Assembly: GCA_964426415.1 (NCBI GenBank)
Contig: CAYRQM010000016.1
Coordinates: 1 to 40,336, forward strand
From: UBA3792 sp964426415
GTDB taxonomy: Bacteria > Bacillota > Clostridia > Christensenellales > CAG-138
Direction: 5' to 3'
Length of the DNA: 40,336 nucleotides
The stretch's first letter is position 1. Each line of letters begins with the position of its first letter. The position numbers and the translations under genes were made by a program. The notes beneath the pieces were generated by a model. The model saw only the letters and a list, made by a program, of their open reading frames with translations. It searched no databases and was not told the origin of the DNA. This document shows positions 31,135 through 38,872 of the stretch, one piece after another.

Positions 31135-32589
31135 TTATAATACCACATCCAACAGATCGCTTGCAAGCAGCATCCGTTCTCCCAGTAAATTCATTGCGCG
31201 ATCCGCCCGCACGCCCAAAAGATGCGCGCCGACCCGCGCCGCGTCAAAGGGTGTAAGCCCCTGTGCCAACAGCGCCGTGATGATGCCCGTCAGCACGTCG
31301 CCGCTGCCGCCCTTGGCAAGCCCCGCGTTTCCGCCCACACAAAAAGCCGTTCGATGGCGCTCGTGTACCAGCGTGGTCGCGCCCTTCAAAAGCACGGTAC
31401 ACGGAAACGACGACGCTGCGCTAAGCGGATCTGCCTGCACTTGCGCGATGGAGCAGCCCAAAAGCCGTGCCATCTCGCCGACGTGCGGCGTCAGCACCAC
31501 GTTTTCATGCAAAAGCCCCAAAAGGGCAGGCGATTTTGCCAACTGATTGAGCGCGTCAGCGTCCAGCACCAACGGACGCTTTGTGGAAAGCGCCGCCTTG
31601 AGAAGCGGTGCAATCGTTCCGTCGCCAACGCCGCAGCCGACGCCGATTGCCGTTTTGTTGTCCAGTGCGGCGATTGCCGCTTCGCACGCGCACGCGTCCC
31701 AATCCGCCGATCCCGTCGGCACGGTAATGGCTTCGGGCAGTGTGGAAAACGCGCCGCGCACGGGATTTGGCGTGACCACGGTCAACAGCCCGCAGCCGCT
31801 GCGCAGTGCAGCGCGGGATGAAAGCAGCGCCGCACCGATGTACTTTGGGGAGCCGACGCAAAGCAGCGCGTGCCCGTTGGCGCCCTTGTGCGAATCGAAG
31901 GGGCGCGGCGGCAAAAGCGCCTGCACCTCGTCCTCGGATTGCAGCCAACGCGTTTCGGAAAACGGGTACCCTTCTTCAGCCGCCAATGGCGTCACGGCGA
32001 CGTCCCCCGCATAGGCACGGCCTTGTCCTAAAAGCAGACCTGTCTTCATATATTGCAGTGTGACGGTCAGAAAAGCGCGCACCGCCGCGCCGCACACGCA
32101 GCCCGTGTCGGCGTCCAGCCCCGAAGGGACGTCCACGGACACCACCGTGCAGCCGCTTGCGTTGATTTTTGAAATGGTATCGGCAAGGCTTCCCGAAACG
32201 TCGCGGGTAAGCCCCACGCCAAGCAGCGCATCCACCAGCAGCGCGTCCGAACGGGGCTTCCAATCCGCTTCGATGGACACGCCTGCGTCCCGCGCCGCGC
32301 TTAAATATGCTGCGGTGTCCGCCGTGGTCTTTGCCGCGTCGCCAAGCAGCGAAACGGTGACGGGAATCCCTGCGCGATGCAACAGCAGCGCTGCCGCCAC
32401 ACCGTCTCCGCCGTTGTTGCCGCTGCCCGCAAGCACCGTCACGGGCTGTTGATCTTTTCGCAGACGCAGCACCGCACGAAACACGCCCTCCGCCGCCGTC
32501 GCCATCAGCGTGCGGGAAGGTATGTGCCGCTGTTCGATGCAGAAGCGGTCAAACGCTTTCGCTTCGGCAACCGTCACGATGCGGTTCAT
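31135..32589 (-). CDS. nnrED: bifunctional NAD(P)H-hydrate epimerase and dehydratase
   Basis: A 484-residue metabolite-repair enzyme that restores hydrated NADH/NADPH. The N-terminal epimerase domain (about 1-210) has LAGSGNNGGDG. The C-terminal ADP/ATP-dependent dehydratase domain (about 220-484) has LTPHVGEMARL and the conserved GGSGDVLTGIIT near residue 430. Both domains look complete. It overlaps recX by four bases and precedes hflX by five, so expression should be tightly linked to both. Confidence 0.93.
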   Translation of the reverse strand: MNRIVTVAEAKAFDRFCIEQRHIPSRTLMATAAEGVFRAVLRLRKDQQPVTVLAGSGNNGGDGVAAALLLHRAGIPVTVSLLGDAAKTTADTAAYLSAARDAGVSIEADWKPRSDALLVDALLGVGLTRDVSGSLADTISKINASGCTVVSVDVPSGLDADTGCVCGAAVRAFLTVTLQYMKTGLLLGQGRAYAGDVAVTPLAAEEGYPFSETRWLQSEDEVQALLPPRPFDSHKGANGHALLCVGSPKYIGAALLSSRAALRSGCGLLTVVTPNPVRGAFSTLPEAITVPTGSADWDACACEAAIAALDNKTAIGVGCGVGDGTIAPLLKAALSTKRPLVLDADALNQLAKSPALLGLLHENVVLTPHVGEMARLLGCSIAQVQADPLSAASSFPCTVLLKGATTLVHERHRTAFCVGGNAGLAKGGSGDVLTGIITALLAQGLTPFDAARVGAHLLGVRADRAMNLLGERMLLASDLLDVVL

Positions 32590-33080
32590 ACATCCTCCAT
32601 AATGGTGGGCGCGTCCGAAAGCGCCAAATCGGCTGCTTTTCGGATGACGTCGTAGGAATAGCCGCGTGCCTGCAGCCGAAGAAGCACCCGATCCCTGCGC
32701 TTTTGCGGTTTCAACGCAGCAAACTGCCGCGCATACTTTTGCGCCACCGCCAAGGCATTTTGCAGCTCGTCGTCGGACGATACGGCATGGAGCGCTTCGT
32801 CGATGCAGTCTTGCGGGACGCCGTGGGCTTGCATCTGCTGTGCAAGGTGGGCGCGGCTGAGCGGTTTTGTGGCAAGGCGCGTCTCGACATAGCGTTTTGC
32901 ATACCTGCGGTCGTCCAACAGCTCCAGCTCGATCAGCCGTGCGATTGCGGCGTCGATGTCGGCTTCGCCAAAGTCCTTGCTGTCCAGATGCGTTTGCATC
33001 TCGCGCACGGTGCGGTCACGGGCGGTGAGGTATTGCATCGCAACGGACAAGGGGGAAGCGTCTCGATTGGATCGTGTCAT
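32586..33080 (-). CDS. recX: RecX family regulatory protein
   Basis: A 164-residue helical protein of the RecX family, which modulates RecA filaments. The conserved start SPLSVAMQYLTARDRTVREM and the three-helix repeat pattern ending in RRDRVLLRLQARGYSYDVI are typical. recA itself is not in the window. The start at 33080 was chosen because the longer frame runs through the promoter; GAAAGAGAAACGAG lies before the ATG. Confidence 0.88.
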   Translation of the reverse strand: MTRSNRDASPLSVAMQYLTARDRTVREMQTHLDSKDFGEADIDAAIARLIELELLDDRRYAKRYVETRLATKPLSRAHLAQQMQAHGVPQDCIDEALHAVSSDDELQNALAVAQKYARQFAALKPQKRRDRVLLRLQARGYSYDVIRKAADLALSDAPTIMEDV

Positions 33081-33109
33081 GGCTCGTTTCTCTTTCGTTT
33101 GATGCCCCA

Positions 33110-33138
33110 AGTATACCACGTTTGGCGCATGTTGAAAA
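33110..33138 (-). promoter_or_regulatory. promoter of the recX-nnrED-hflX-srtB operon
   Basis: TTTTCA (33133-33138), a 17-base spacer and TATACT (33110-33115) on the minus strand. Confidence 0.7.
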
Positions 33139-33208
33139 GCGTTGCAAAAACGATTCGCAGATTTTGTGCCTGAAATGTAACTTATCCGTAAATCGTTGCA
33201 AAAATGGG

Positions 33209-33237
33209 TGGGCAATTTGAACAAAAGCGTGTACAAT
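33209..33237 (+). promoter_or_regulatory. promoter of the VanW/G5 gene
   Basis: TGGGCA (33209-33214), a 17-base spacer and TACAAT (33232-33237). The gene starts 32 bases later with GAAAAGGA as a ribosome-binding site. Confidence 0.65.
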
Positions 33238-33269
33238 AACGATACTGAAAGAAAAGGATTCTGCAATTT

Positions 33270-34796
33270 ATGACAAAAACTCGTTCCGTTCTGTTGGTGC
33301 TTTGTGTTGCCTTCGCATTATGCACGTTGTTCGCGTGTGCGAAGACCGATCCTGCAACGCCATCCGGTCAGGACAACATCGCGGTCGTCACCGCTGATCC
33401 CAACGCCAATCAAGAGGCGGTGGACGCCATCACCAAACGGCTGACCATGCTGGACGGCGTCACCATCGACGGCGTTTCGGTGGGCGGCATGACGATGGAG
33501 CAAGCCAAAGCCGCCGTGGAGGGCAAGAGTGCCGCCACGATTTCGGTTGCCATCGTGATCGGAGACGAAACCGTCACCCTTTCGCAAGCCGACGTAAAGA
33601 CCGTCACCAACCTTGACGACGTGCTGACCGAAGCGTTCGCTTTGGTGCGCGAGGATACGGGCTACGCAAACGTGTCCGCCGCCGTGGAGGAGATTCGCAC
33701 CAACGGCAAGGCGTACACTACCACCGCACGCTTTGACGAAGAAGCGCTTGAGGCTGCCATTTCCGCATTGGCAACCGCGCACGACGTTTTGCCCGTGGAC
33801 GCCACCGTCTCCTTCGATTCCGGAACCAACACCATCGTCTATTTAGAAGAAACGAACGGTTTGCAGCTGGATCAAGCGGCGCTGCTTGCCGCCCTGCAAG
33901 CTGCCAACAACGGCGACAAGGTGACCGCAACCTTGGTCGAAACGCAGCCCGAGCTGACAAAGGCGACGTTGGAAACCCAGTTTGTGCTGCGCGGCGCACA
34001 GCATACCAGCTTTAAGGGCAGCAGCAAAAACCGCAAGTTCAACATCAACAAGGGCGCCGCGATCATTTCGGGCACCATTCTGCATCCCAATGACGAGTTT
34101 TCCTGCAACACCACGCTGGGCGTGCGCAACAAGGACAACGGCTGGAAGATGGCGGGCGCATACGTCGGCGGCGCCGTTGACGAGCAATATGGCGGCGGCG
34201 TTTGTCAGCTGTCCAGTACGCTTTACAATGCGGTCGTCAAGGCAGACTTGGAAATCGTCGATCGCCGCAACCACTCCATGCCCGTCTCCTACATCGACCA
34301 AGGCTTGGACGCCACCATCAATTCGGTCGGCAACATGATCGACTTTAAGTTCAAGAACAACACCGACGACATCGTCATCATCGTGGCATACACCGAGGGC
34401 AACACCCTCTATTTCGAGATCTACGGCAAGCCGTTTGCCACCGACGAATACGACGAGATTCGTCTCCGTGCGGAGCGCACCAAGAAGCTGTATCCCTCCG
34501 GCGATTGGGTGTTGGAAGTGGACAACAACATGAAGCCCGGCACCGAGGAAGTTGTGCAGGAACGGCGCAACGGCGCCATCTACCAAAGCTATAAGCAGTA
34601 CTATAAGGATGGCGTGCTCGTCCGCGAAGAACCGCTTGCGACCTCGGAGTACAAGGCGTTCAACGGCAAGAAGATGGTCGGTCCCACCGTCACCGCTTCG
34701 CCATCGCCCGAAGCGACGGCAAAGCCCTCCGCGACTGCCGCATCCGATCCCACCGCCGCACCGAATCCCACCGAAGTGCCGATTCCCGGCATGTAA
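33270..34796 (+). CDS. VanW/G5-domain lipoprotein
   Basis: A 508-residue exported protein. The lipobox LFAC places Cys23 at the membrane. Then come a helical peptidoglycan-binding-like region (about 60-235), a VanW domain (about 245-375) with VGGAVDEQYGGGVCQLSST (299-317), a G5-like domain (about 405-465, PGTEEVVQERRNG, YYKDGVLVREE) and a Thr/Pro/Ala-rich tail (about 470-505) without a sorting motif. VanW proteins are linked to glycopeptide resistance clusters but their activity is unclear; G5 domains bind peptidoglycan sugars. It is a single-gene unit with its own promoter and terminator. Confidence 0.9.
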   Translation: MTKTRSVLLVLCVAFALCTLFACAKTDPATPSGQDNIAVVTADPNANQEAVDAITKRLTMLDGVTIDGVSVGGMTMEQAKAAVEGKSAATISVAIVIGDETVTLSQADVKTVTNLDDVLTEAFALVREDTGYANVSAAVEEIRTNGKAYTTTARFDEEALEAAISALATAHDVLPVDATVSFDSGTNTIVYLEETNGLQLDQAALLAALQAANNGDKVTATLVETQPELTKATLETQFVLRGAQHTSFKGSSKNRKFNINKGAAIISGTILHPNDEFSCNTTLGVRNKDNGWKMAGAYVGGAVDEQYGGGVCQLSSTLYNAVVKADLEIVDRRNHSMPVSYIDQGLDATINSVGNMIDFKFKNNTDDIVIIVAYTEGNTLYFEIYGKPFATDEYDEIRLRAERTKKLYPSGDWVLEVDNNMKPGTEEVVQERRNGAIYQSYKQYYKDGVLVREEPLATSEYKAFNGKKMVGPTVTASPSPEATAKPSATAASDPTAAPNPTEVPIPGM

Positions 34797-34810
34797 GCAA
34801 CCAAAACGCA

Positions 34811-34843
34811 AGCATCCACCGCGCAAACGGTGGATGTTTTTTA
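34811..34843 (+). terminator. rho-independent terminator
   Basis: The stem CATCCACCG / CGGTGGATG is followed by TTTTTT, about 15 bases after the VanW gene. Confidence 0.9.
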
Positions 34844-34854
34844 TGCTCGATTCC

Positions 34855-35070
34855 CTATGGCCCGATGTCGTCCTCGTCGTCGGTGTGTCCGTCGCCCTGC
34901 CGCTCCCGCATCAGCGCGGTAAAGCGCAGGGATTGCAAGGACTGCGGTTCGCCCACCGTGCCCATGCACGCCGAGCAGGTGTTGAAGCAATTGGGACAGA
35001 TGCAGCGGCTTTCCATACCGCGTTCCTCCTGTACCATGTAGGTGCCGCACCGTTGGCAGCTGCAGCGCAT
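34855..35070 (-). CDS. 71-residue zinc-ribbon protein
   Basis: A small cytoplasmic protein. The N-terminal half has nine cysteines in CxCxRC, CICPNC and CSAC patterns, enough for two zinc sites; the C-terminal part ends in a very acidic tail (GDGHTDDEDDIGP). GGGAAGTGG precedes ATG 35070. It lies alone between terminators and its function is unknown. The composition and the ribosome-binding site argue that it is real, although no promoter was located. Confidence 0.65.
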   Translation of the reverse strand: MRCSCQRCGTYMVQEERGMESRCICPNCFNTCSACMGTVGEPQSLQSLRFTALMRERQGDGHTDDEDDIGP

Positions 35071-35135
35071 AGAACCACTTCCCTTCTTCTTTCTTATTTT
35101 ACCACGCAAAAAGCTGCTATGCAACCGAAAAGAAC

Positions 35136-35146
35136 TATGCTATACT
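35136..35146 (+). promoter_or_regulatory. extended -10 promoter of a leaderless gene
   Basis: TGC-TATACT (35138-35146) is an extended -10 element. The -35 (TATGCA at 35118-35123, 17-base spacer) is weak. Six bases separate the -10 from ATG 35153, the same spacing as at the ComEC-like gene, so the RNA should begin at the start codon. Confidence 0.7.
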
Positions 35147-35152
35147 ATTCGT

Positions 35153-35863
35153 ATGAAACGATGGTATGGGGCGTTGACCGTGCTGCTCCTTGGGATGTTC
35201 CTTTTGGGGCAGGTCAGCGTCGGCGAAACCGAATTGCTGCAAACAGGCAGTCAAGGCGAAGAAGTCGTGCGGGTACAGCAGCGGCTGTTCGACCTTGGTT
35301 ACTATTTTTATAAGCCGGACGGCAGCTATGAAGCCGGTACGCGCACAGCCGTCATTGCCTACAAAACCGCAGCGGGCATTTTGGGCGACAGCTCCATCGG
35401 CGGCGAGACGCTCGATGCGCTCTACCAAAGCACCGCCGTCCGCGCACCGTTTCACGCCGTTCTCTCCCTCTCCTATACCGCGCAAGGTACGATCCAATAC
35501 CGCGGCGAAGCGCGTGCTTGGAACGATGTGCGCGCCCGCCTTACGCCCAATGTCTCCTACACCGTACGCAACGCAGCGACGGGCGAAACCTGTCAGCTGC
35601 TCTTTGTTTCGGGCGTCCATCACGCCGTCATGCGTGTTGCGGACACTTGGCTTTCCAAAAGCATGATGCAAAAGTGGCTTGGAACGGACAACAGCCAATA
35701 TAAATGCGCCGTTTTGCTGGATTTGGACGGGCAATGGATTGCCGCGTCGATGCAATGGGACGGCGAACAGATCGCGCGCCTTTACTTTTCGGGCAGCACA
35801 TCCGACGTGTATGCTCTGCCAGACGTCGAGCACGCCGCCAATATCAAAAAGGCGTCCAACTGA
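35153..35863 (+). CDS. secreted peptidoglycan-binding-domain protein
   Basis: A 236-residue exported protein: signal peptide (about 1-22), a PG_binding_1 domain (about 25-85: LLQTGSQGEEVVRVQQRLFDLGYYF, then GTRTAVIAYKTAAGILG), and a C-terminal domain (about 110-225) with VSGVHHAVMRVADTW, MMQKWLG, CAVLLDLDGQWIAASMQWDGE. That domain occurs in other Clostridial wall-binding proteins behind SH3 or PG-binding domains; no catalytic residues are known to me. No Shine-Dalgarno precedes the ATG, in keeping with the leaderless promoter. Its end contains the terminator of the convergent operon. Confidence 0.85.
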   Translation: MKRWYGALTVLLLGMFLLGQVSVGETELLQTGSQGEEVVRVQQRLFDLGYYFYKPDGSYEAGTRTAVIAYKTAAGILGDSSIGGETLDALYQSTAVRAPFHAVLSLSYTAQGTIQYRGEARAWNDVRARLTPNVSYTVRNAATGETCQLLFVSGVHHAVMRVADTWLSKSMMQKWLGTDNSQYKCAVLLDLDGQWIAASMQWDGEQIARLYFSGSTSDVYALPDVEHAANIKKASN

Positions 35864-35869
35864 ACGCCT
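35844..35869 (-). terminator. terminator overlapping two convergent coding ends
   Basis: On the minus strand AGGCGT-TCAGTTGG-ACGCCT is followed by TTTTTGATA. The hairpin covers the last codons and stop of the plus-strand wall-binding gene and touches the stop of rlmA-like. Confidence 0.78.
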
Positions 35870-36692
35870 ATTCCTTTGATTCTTGTTTTTTTGCAACCAG
35901 CACATCCACGTCCACGGTGATCGTCCCAATGCTTTGGGGTGCAATCGCCTGTGCATCCACATGGAACAGCAACGGCGTCATGGCAAGGAAGTCGCTTGCC
36001 TCCGCCTCGTTCAGCTGGAACTCTGCCGTTACGCGCTTCGTTTCCAACACATGAAATCGCTCCGACAACAGCTTGACCACGGGCGCATTGGAATAGGTGT
36101 CGTGGCGCAGCTGTTCGCCTGCCGCGGCGCGAATCTCCTGCAAATACCCGCTTTGCGGTACGACCTTCACAAGGATGCCGTCACGGGTGAGCACGCGTGA
36201 AAACGCCTCATAATGGGCGGGCGAAAAGAGGTCGAACAGCACATCGACGCATCCGTCCGCGACGGGCATCCGCGTCAGGTCTGCCACCATCCAAAGGATG
36301 GGATCGCTGCGCGTGGCGGCAAGTGCGATGGCGTCCTTGGAAAGATCCAAGGCAAGCATCTGCCCGCCGCGGTGCAGCGCACGGGTAAACGAGCCGTCGC
36401 CGCAGCCCGCGTCCAGCGAAACCTGTGCGTTGGGTGCATAGCGTGTGACCGCGTCCAAGATTGCCGTTCGCATCGGCGCATAGAATCGTGCGTTGACCAC
36501 CCGCCGCCGCGCCTCGAACAAGGTGCGGTCGTAGCGGGACGGCTTTGCATTTGGCGCAAAATGGACATACCCCTTGCGCGACACGTCGAAGGTGTGCCCT
36601 TGTGTGCAGACAAGGCTGTTGTCGCGTGCGCCAAGCGCGCCGCCGCAAATGGGGCACTTCAGCAGCGCCGCATGTTCGAAAAACTTGCTCAT
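35868..36692 (-). CDS. rlmA: RlmA-type 23S rRNA (guanine-N1)-methyltransferase
   Basis: A 274-residue enzyme. An N-terminal zinc site has Cys13, Cys16, Cys29 and His33 (CPICGGAL...CTQGH), followed by VSRKGYVHF. The SAM-binding motif is DAGCGDGSF (94-102). RlmA(I) methylates G745 and RlmA(II) G748; members of the latter affect macrolide binding, and the target here is not certain. The ATG overlaps the stop of the TMEM164-like gene by four bases. Confidence 0.85.
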   Translation of the reverse strand: MSKFFEHAALLKCPICGGALGARDNSLVCTQGHTFDVSRKGYVHFAPNAKPSRYDRTLFEARRRVVNARFYAPMRTAILDAVTRYAPNAQVSLDAGCGDGSFTRALHRGGQMLALDLSKDAIALAATRSDPILWMVADLTRMPVADGCVDVLFDLFSPAHYEAFSRVLTRDGILVKVVPQSGYLQEIRAAAGEQLRHDTYSNAPVVKLLSERFHVLETKRVTAEFQLNEAEASDFLAMTPLLFHVDAQAIAPQSIGTITVDVDVLVAKKQESKE

Positions 36693-37528
36693 GCTCTGCG
36701 CTTTTTGTGTTTTTTGGCGGGCTTGAGAATCGCCCAGACCAGTCGGTCCATCAGCAGCATCAGCGCGGCGCCGCCTGTGAACGCTGCATAGTACAGCAGC
36801 AGGAAGAACGGATACCAAACGTTCCAGTTGCCGTTTGCGCGCATCCACTGTTGGATGTTCGAAAACACGGGCAGCGTGCAGTCGAAATGACGGCTCATCT
36901 CCATCATGTTGAACGTCTGCTGACCCGCGCCATGTCCGATGGCAGGATTGCAATAGAACATGATCTCGTTGAGCGCCGTTGCCAAAAGCACCAGCGCTGC
37001 GAAGACGAGCGCGGCAGGCAAGAGCGTCTTTTTGAATTTGTTGGAGACGTTGCCGCGGGTGAGCAGAAAGACGCCGACGACGATCTGGCAGCCGTGATGC
37101 ACCATTGTTTGGATGTTGATGCCGATGGTTTCGATGAACACGGTGGACGGAAACAGGTAGACGCAAAGCCCGCCCAACAGCCCGTATGTCGCCAAGAACG
37201 CCAACAGCGCGTCGTGTACCTTGCCCTTGCGCAAAATTGCCGCAAGCAACATGGCGTACATCGGCAGCGAGCAGAACGTAAACGGAAACGCATACCATTG
37301 GTATTCCCACGTCCCGTCCGAAGAATGGGTGAACACGATCTGCTTGTAGATTTCGAACAGCAGCATCAGCACGCCGCAAACCAACACCACACGGTTGTTT
37401 GTCTGCCTGCGCGGCACGCGCACCACAAGGCACAGCACCACAATGGCAAGCAGGACAATGCCAAACCACATCAAATGAAACCAACCATACATGGTCGGCC
37501 GCTCCATGGTCGCCTCCAAGACGCCCAT
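36689..37528 (-). CDS. TMEM164/YwaF-like integral membrane protein
   Basis: A 279-residue protein with about seven hydrophobic segments. It resembles the YwaF/TMEM164 family (TIGR02206), whose eukaryotic member is an acyltransferase; the probable equivalents of the active-site Cys and His are in the segments FTFCSLPMYAML and VHHGCQIVVG. The frame opens with GTG at 37549, but ATG 37528 has a strong GAGGGG five bases upstream and is preferred. The tail is basic and lies in the cytoplasm. Operon with rlmA-like. Confidence 0.82.
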   Translation of the reverse strand: MGVLEATMERPTMYGWFHLMWFGIVLLAIVVLCLVVRVPRRQTNNRVVLVCGVLMLLFEIYKQIVFTHSSDGTWEYQWYAFPFTFCSLPMYAMLLAAILRKGKVHDALLAFLATYGLLGGLCVYLFPSTVFIETIGINIQTMVHHGCQIVVGVFLLTRGNVSNKFKKTLLPAALVFAALVLLATALNEIMFYCNPAIGHGAGQQTFNMMEMSRHFDCTLPVFSNIQQWMRANGNWNVWYPFFLLLYYAAFTGGAALMLLMDRLVWAILKPAKKHKKRRA

Positions 37529-37549
37529 GATCCCCTCTATTCCGTTCAC

Positions 37550-38176
37550 TTATTTGTCTCCCCCATCGTCAAAATGAAACGCCGCATCGGGCATTGTGGA
37601 TTCTTGTTCGGAAGGTTCCGCCGCATTGGGCGATTGTTCCCGTTCGATCTGATGATTGATCCGCCGAATTGGCTCGTTTGCCAGCAGGAACAGGATCATG
37701 AAACCAACCAGCACATAGACGGGGATCGTGACGTCCCGCTGTGCCGCTTGCTTCTCTGCCTGCAAAACGCGCACCGACGTGCGGTCGATTGCCAAAAGCG
37801 CCGCTGTCGCCTCATCGTCAGACGCCGTGATGTCGTCGAAGGATTCGAAGCGAAGCTTGCCCTCGATGGTCAGCCGCAGCGTGCCGTTTGTGGCAAGCAT
37901 CTCGTCAATGCGGTCTTGATGGTTGCCGTCCGTATTGGACAGCAGTCCCACGTTGCCGTCCTCGTCCCAAAACAGATACAGCGTCTGCCCATCTGCCGAG
38001 CAGGGAACCACCTTTTGTATCTGCGCGGTTACGAAGTCGCCGTCCGTTGCCGCCGCAAAGGATGCGTCATAGCGGATCGGCAAATAGCGCAGCAGCATAA
38101 TCAGAGCGAAGGAAAGGATGCACGCCGCGCCCAGCACGATGCGCACGATCTTCCATTGTTTCAGTTTCTTCTCCAT
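37550..38176 (-). CDS. unknown protein with two membrane helices
   Basis: A 208-residue protein. A basic start (MEKKLKQWK) and a helix (about 12-31) lead to an extracytoplasmic domain (about 32-145) containing a CSADGQTLYLFWDEDGNVGLL strand region, a second helix (about 150-170) and an acidic cytoplasmic tail. No family was recognised. It begins the operon with the TMEM164-like and rlmA-like genes and has a good Shine-Dalgarno (GAAGGACGG). Confidence 0.75.
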   Translation of the reverse strand: MEKKLKQWKIVRIVLGAACILSFALIMLLRYLPIRYDASFAAATDGDFVTAQIQKVVPCSADGQTLYLFWDEDGNVGLLSNTDGNHQDRIDEMLATNGTLRLTIEGKLRFESFDDITASDDEATAALLAIDRTSVRVLQAEKQAAQRDVTIPVYVLVGFMILFLLANEPIRRINHQIEREQSPNAAEPSEQESTMPDAAFHFDDGGDK

Positions 38177-38202
38177 AGTTCCGTCCTTCTTCCAATAGCG
38201 CT

Positions 38203-38231
38203 ATTGTAACCGATACCGCATGGAAATGCAA
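38203..38231 (-). promoter_or_regulatory. promoter of the membrane protein/rlmA operon
   Basis: TTGCAT (38226-38231), a 17-base spacer and TACAAT (38203-38208) on the minus strand. Confidence 0.75.
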
Positions 38232-38244
38232 CGGCATTTTTCAA

Positions 38245-38270
38245 CAAAAAGAGCGCGAAAACACGCGCTC
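38245..38270 (-). terminator. terminator after the 55-residue protein gene
   Basis: The perfect stem GAGCGCG / CGCGCTC with a six-base loop is followed by TTTTTGTTG on the minus strand. Confidence 0.88.
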
Positions 38271-38305
38271 AGGAAAACACTATCAAAATTGTGTGAAATC
38301 GACCC

Positions 38306-38473
38306 TTACTTGCCGTCCGTCAATTCCGAACCAATGCTGGAGAAGTCGGATCCTTGCGGAATGGACTTCGTATCATCGGTGAGTTTCGTTTCGGGAATGT
38401 AGGTGGAATCCACCATGACGTCCCTGCTCTTGAAAGGGACCACCAGAATATCGGGATTCTCATAGACCTTCAT
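38306..38473 (-). CDS. 55-residue small protein, member A of a paired family
   Basis: A 55-residue protein preceded by a strong Shine-Dalgarno (GGAGGGCGGAG). It starts MKVYENPDILVVPF, has DVMVDS, and ends FSSIGSELTDGK. It lines up with the 57-residue protein upstream: M-K, Tyr4, Pro7, Ile9, Val11, Phe14, Asp18, Met20 and Ser23 are shared, as are the C-terminal F-S...SEL.G. There is no signal peptide, Cys or known domain. Its own promoter and a strong terminator frame it. It could be a regulator, a small binding protein or a peptide precursor; none is shown. Confidence 0.8.
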   Translation of the reverse strand: MKVYENPDILVVPFKSRDVMVDSTYIPETKLTDDTKSIPQGSDFSSIGSELTDGK

Positions 38474-38539
38474 AATGCTCCGCCCTCCAAATCATGATTG
38501 CATTTCATAAAATCTAAGCAATATTTCTTAGCAAGCATA

Positions 38540-38568
38540 AGTATATATGAATCCTGCCACAATTACAA
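38540..38568 (-). promoter_or_regulatory. promoter of the 55-residue protein gene
   Basis: TTGTAA (38563-38568), a 17-base spacer and TATACT (38540-38545) on the minus strand. The leader of about 60 bases contains a weak CTAAG/CTTAG inverted repeat. Confidence 0.65.
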
Positions 38569-38639
38569 CTATACAGATTATGAACTTTTTGCACTTGGGA
38601 AGATGCGACGTGATATCTTCTCTGTGCTGCCAAAGAGCA

Positions 38640-38666
38640 AAGCGGGACGCCGATTCGACGTCCCGC
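38640..38666 (-). terminator. terminator after the 57-residue protein gene
   Basis: The stem GCGGGACG / CGTCCCGC (38642-38649 with 38659-38666) is followed on the minus strand by TTTGCTCTTT. It is weaker than the one at 38245 and lies 14 bases after the 57-residue ORF. Confidence 0.65.
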
Positions 38667-38679
38667 CCATTGGGATGGT

Positions 38680-38853
38680 TTAGTTCCCGCCGCCAAGCTC
38701 AGACCAAAGGTCGGAGAATCCGCCCTGATCGGAATTGCCCTCGAAGTCGCCGTTGTTGGATACGCCGTCGTCATAGGTTTCCCAAGACGCCGCCATGATG
38801 TCGGCTGTGTGGAACTTGGTGACTGCAATGATCGGAGATTGATACTGTTTCAT
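38680..38853 (-). CDS. 57-residue small protein, member B of a paired family
   Basis: A 57-residue protein directly behind the Cys-repeat protein: 19 bases separate its ATG from that stop, with GAGAGGAGGA between. It starts MKQYQSPIIAVTKF, has DIMAAS, then a Gly/Asn/Asp-rich middle, and ends FSDLWSELGGGN. It shares its N-terminal and C-terminal patterns with the 55-residue protein. Its middle differs and is longer. No known domain; negatively charged and without an obvious signal peptide. Position after the large secreted protein suggests a linked role. Confidence 0.8.
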   Translation of the reverse strand: MKQYQSPIIAVTKFHTADIMAASWETYDDGVSNNGDFEGNSDQGGFSDLWSELGGGN

Positions 38854-38872
38854 GCTTGTGTCCTCCTCTCAA

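Noticed and set aside
37529..37549. GTG start for the TMEM164-like protein
   Set aside because: ATG 37528 has a better-placed GAGGGG ribosome-binding site.
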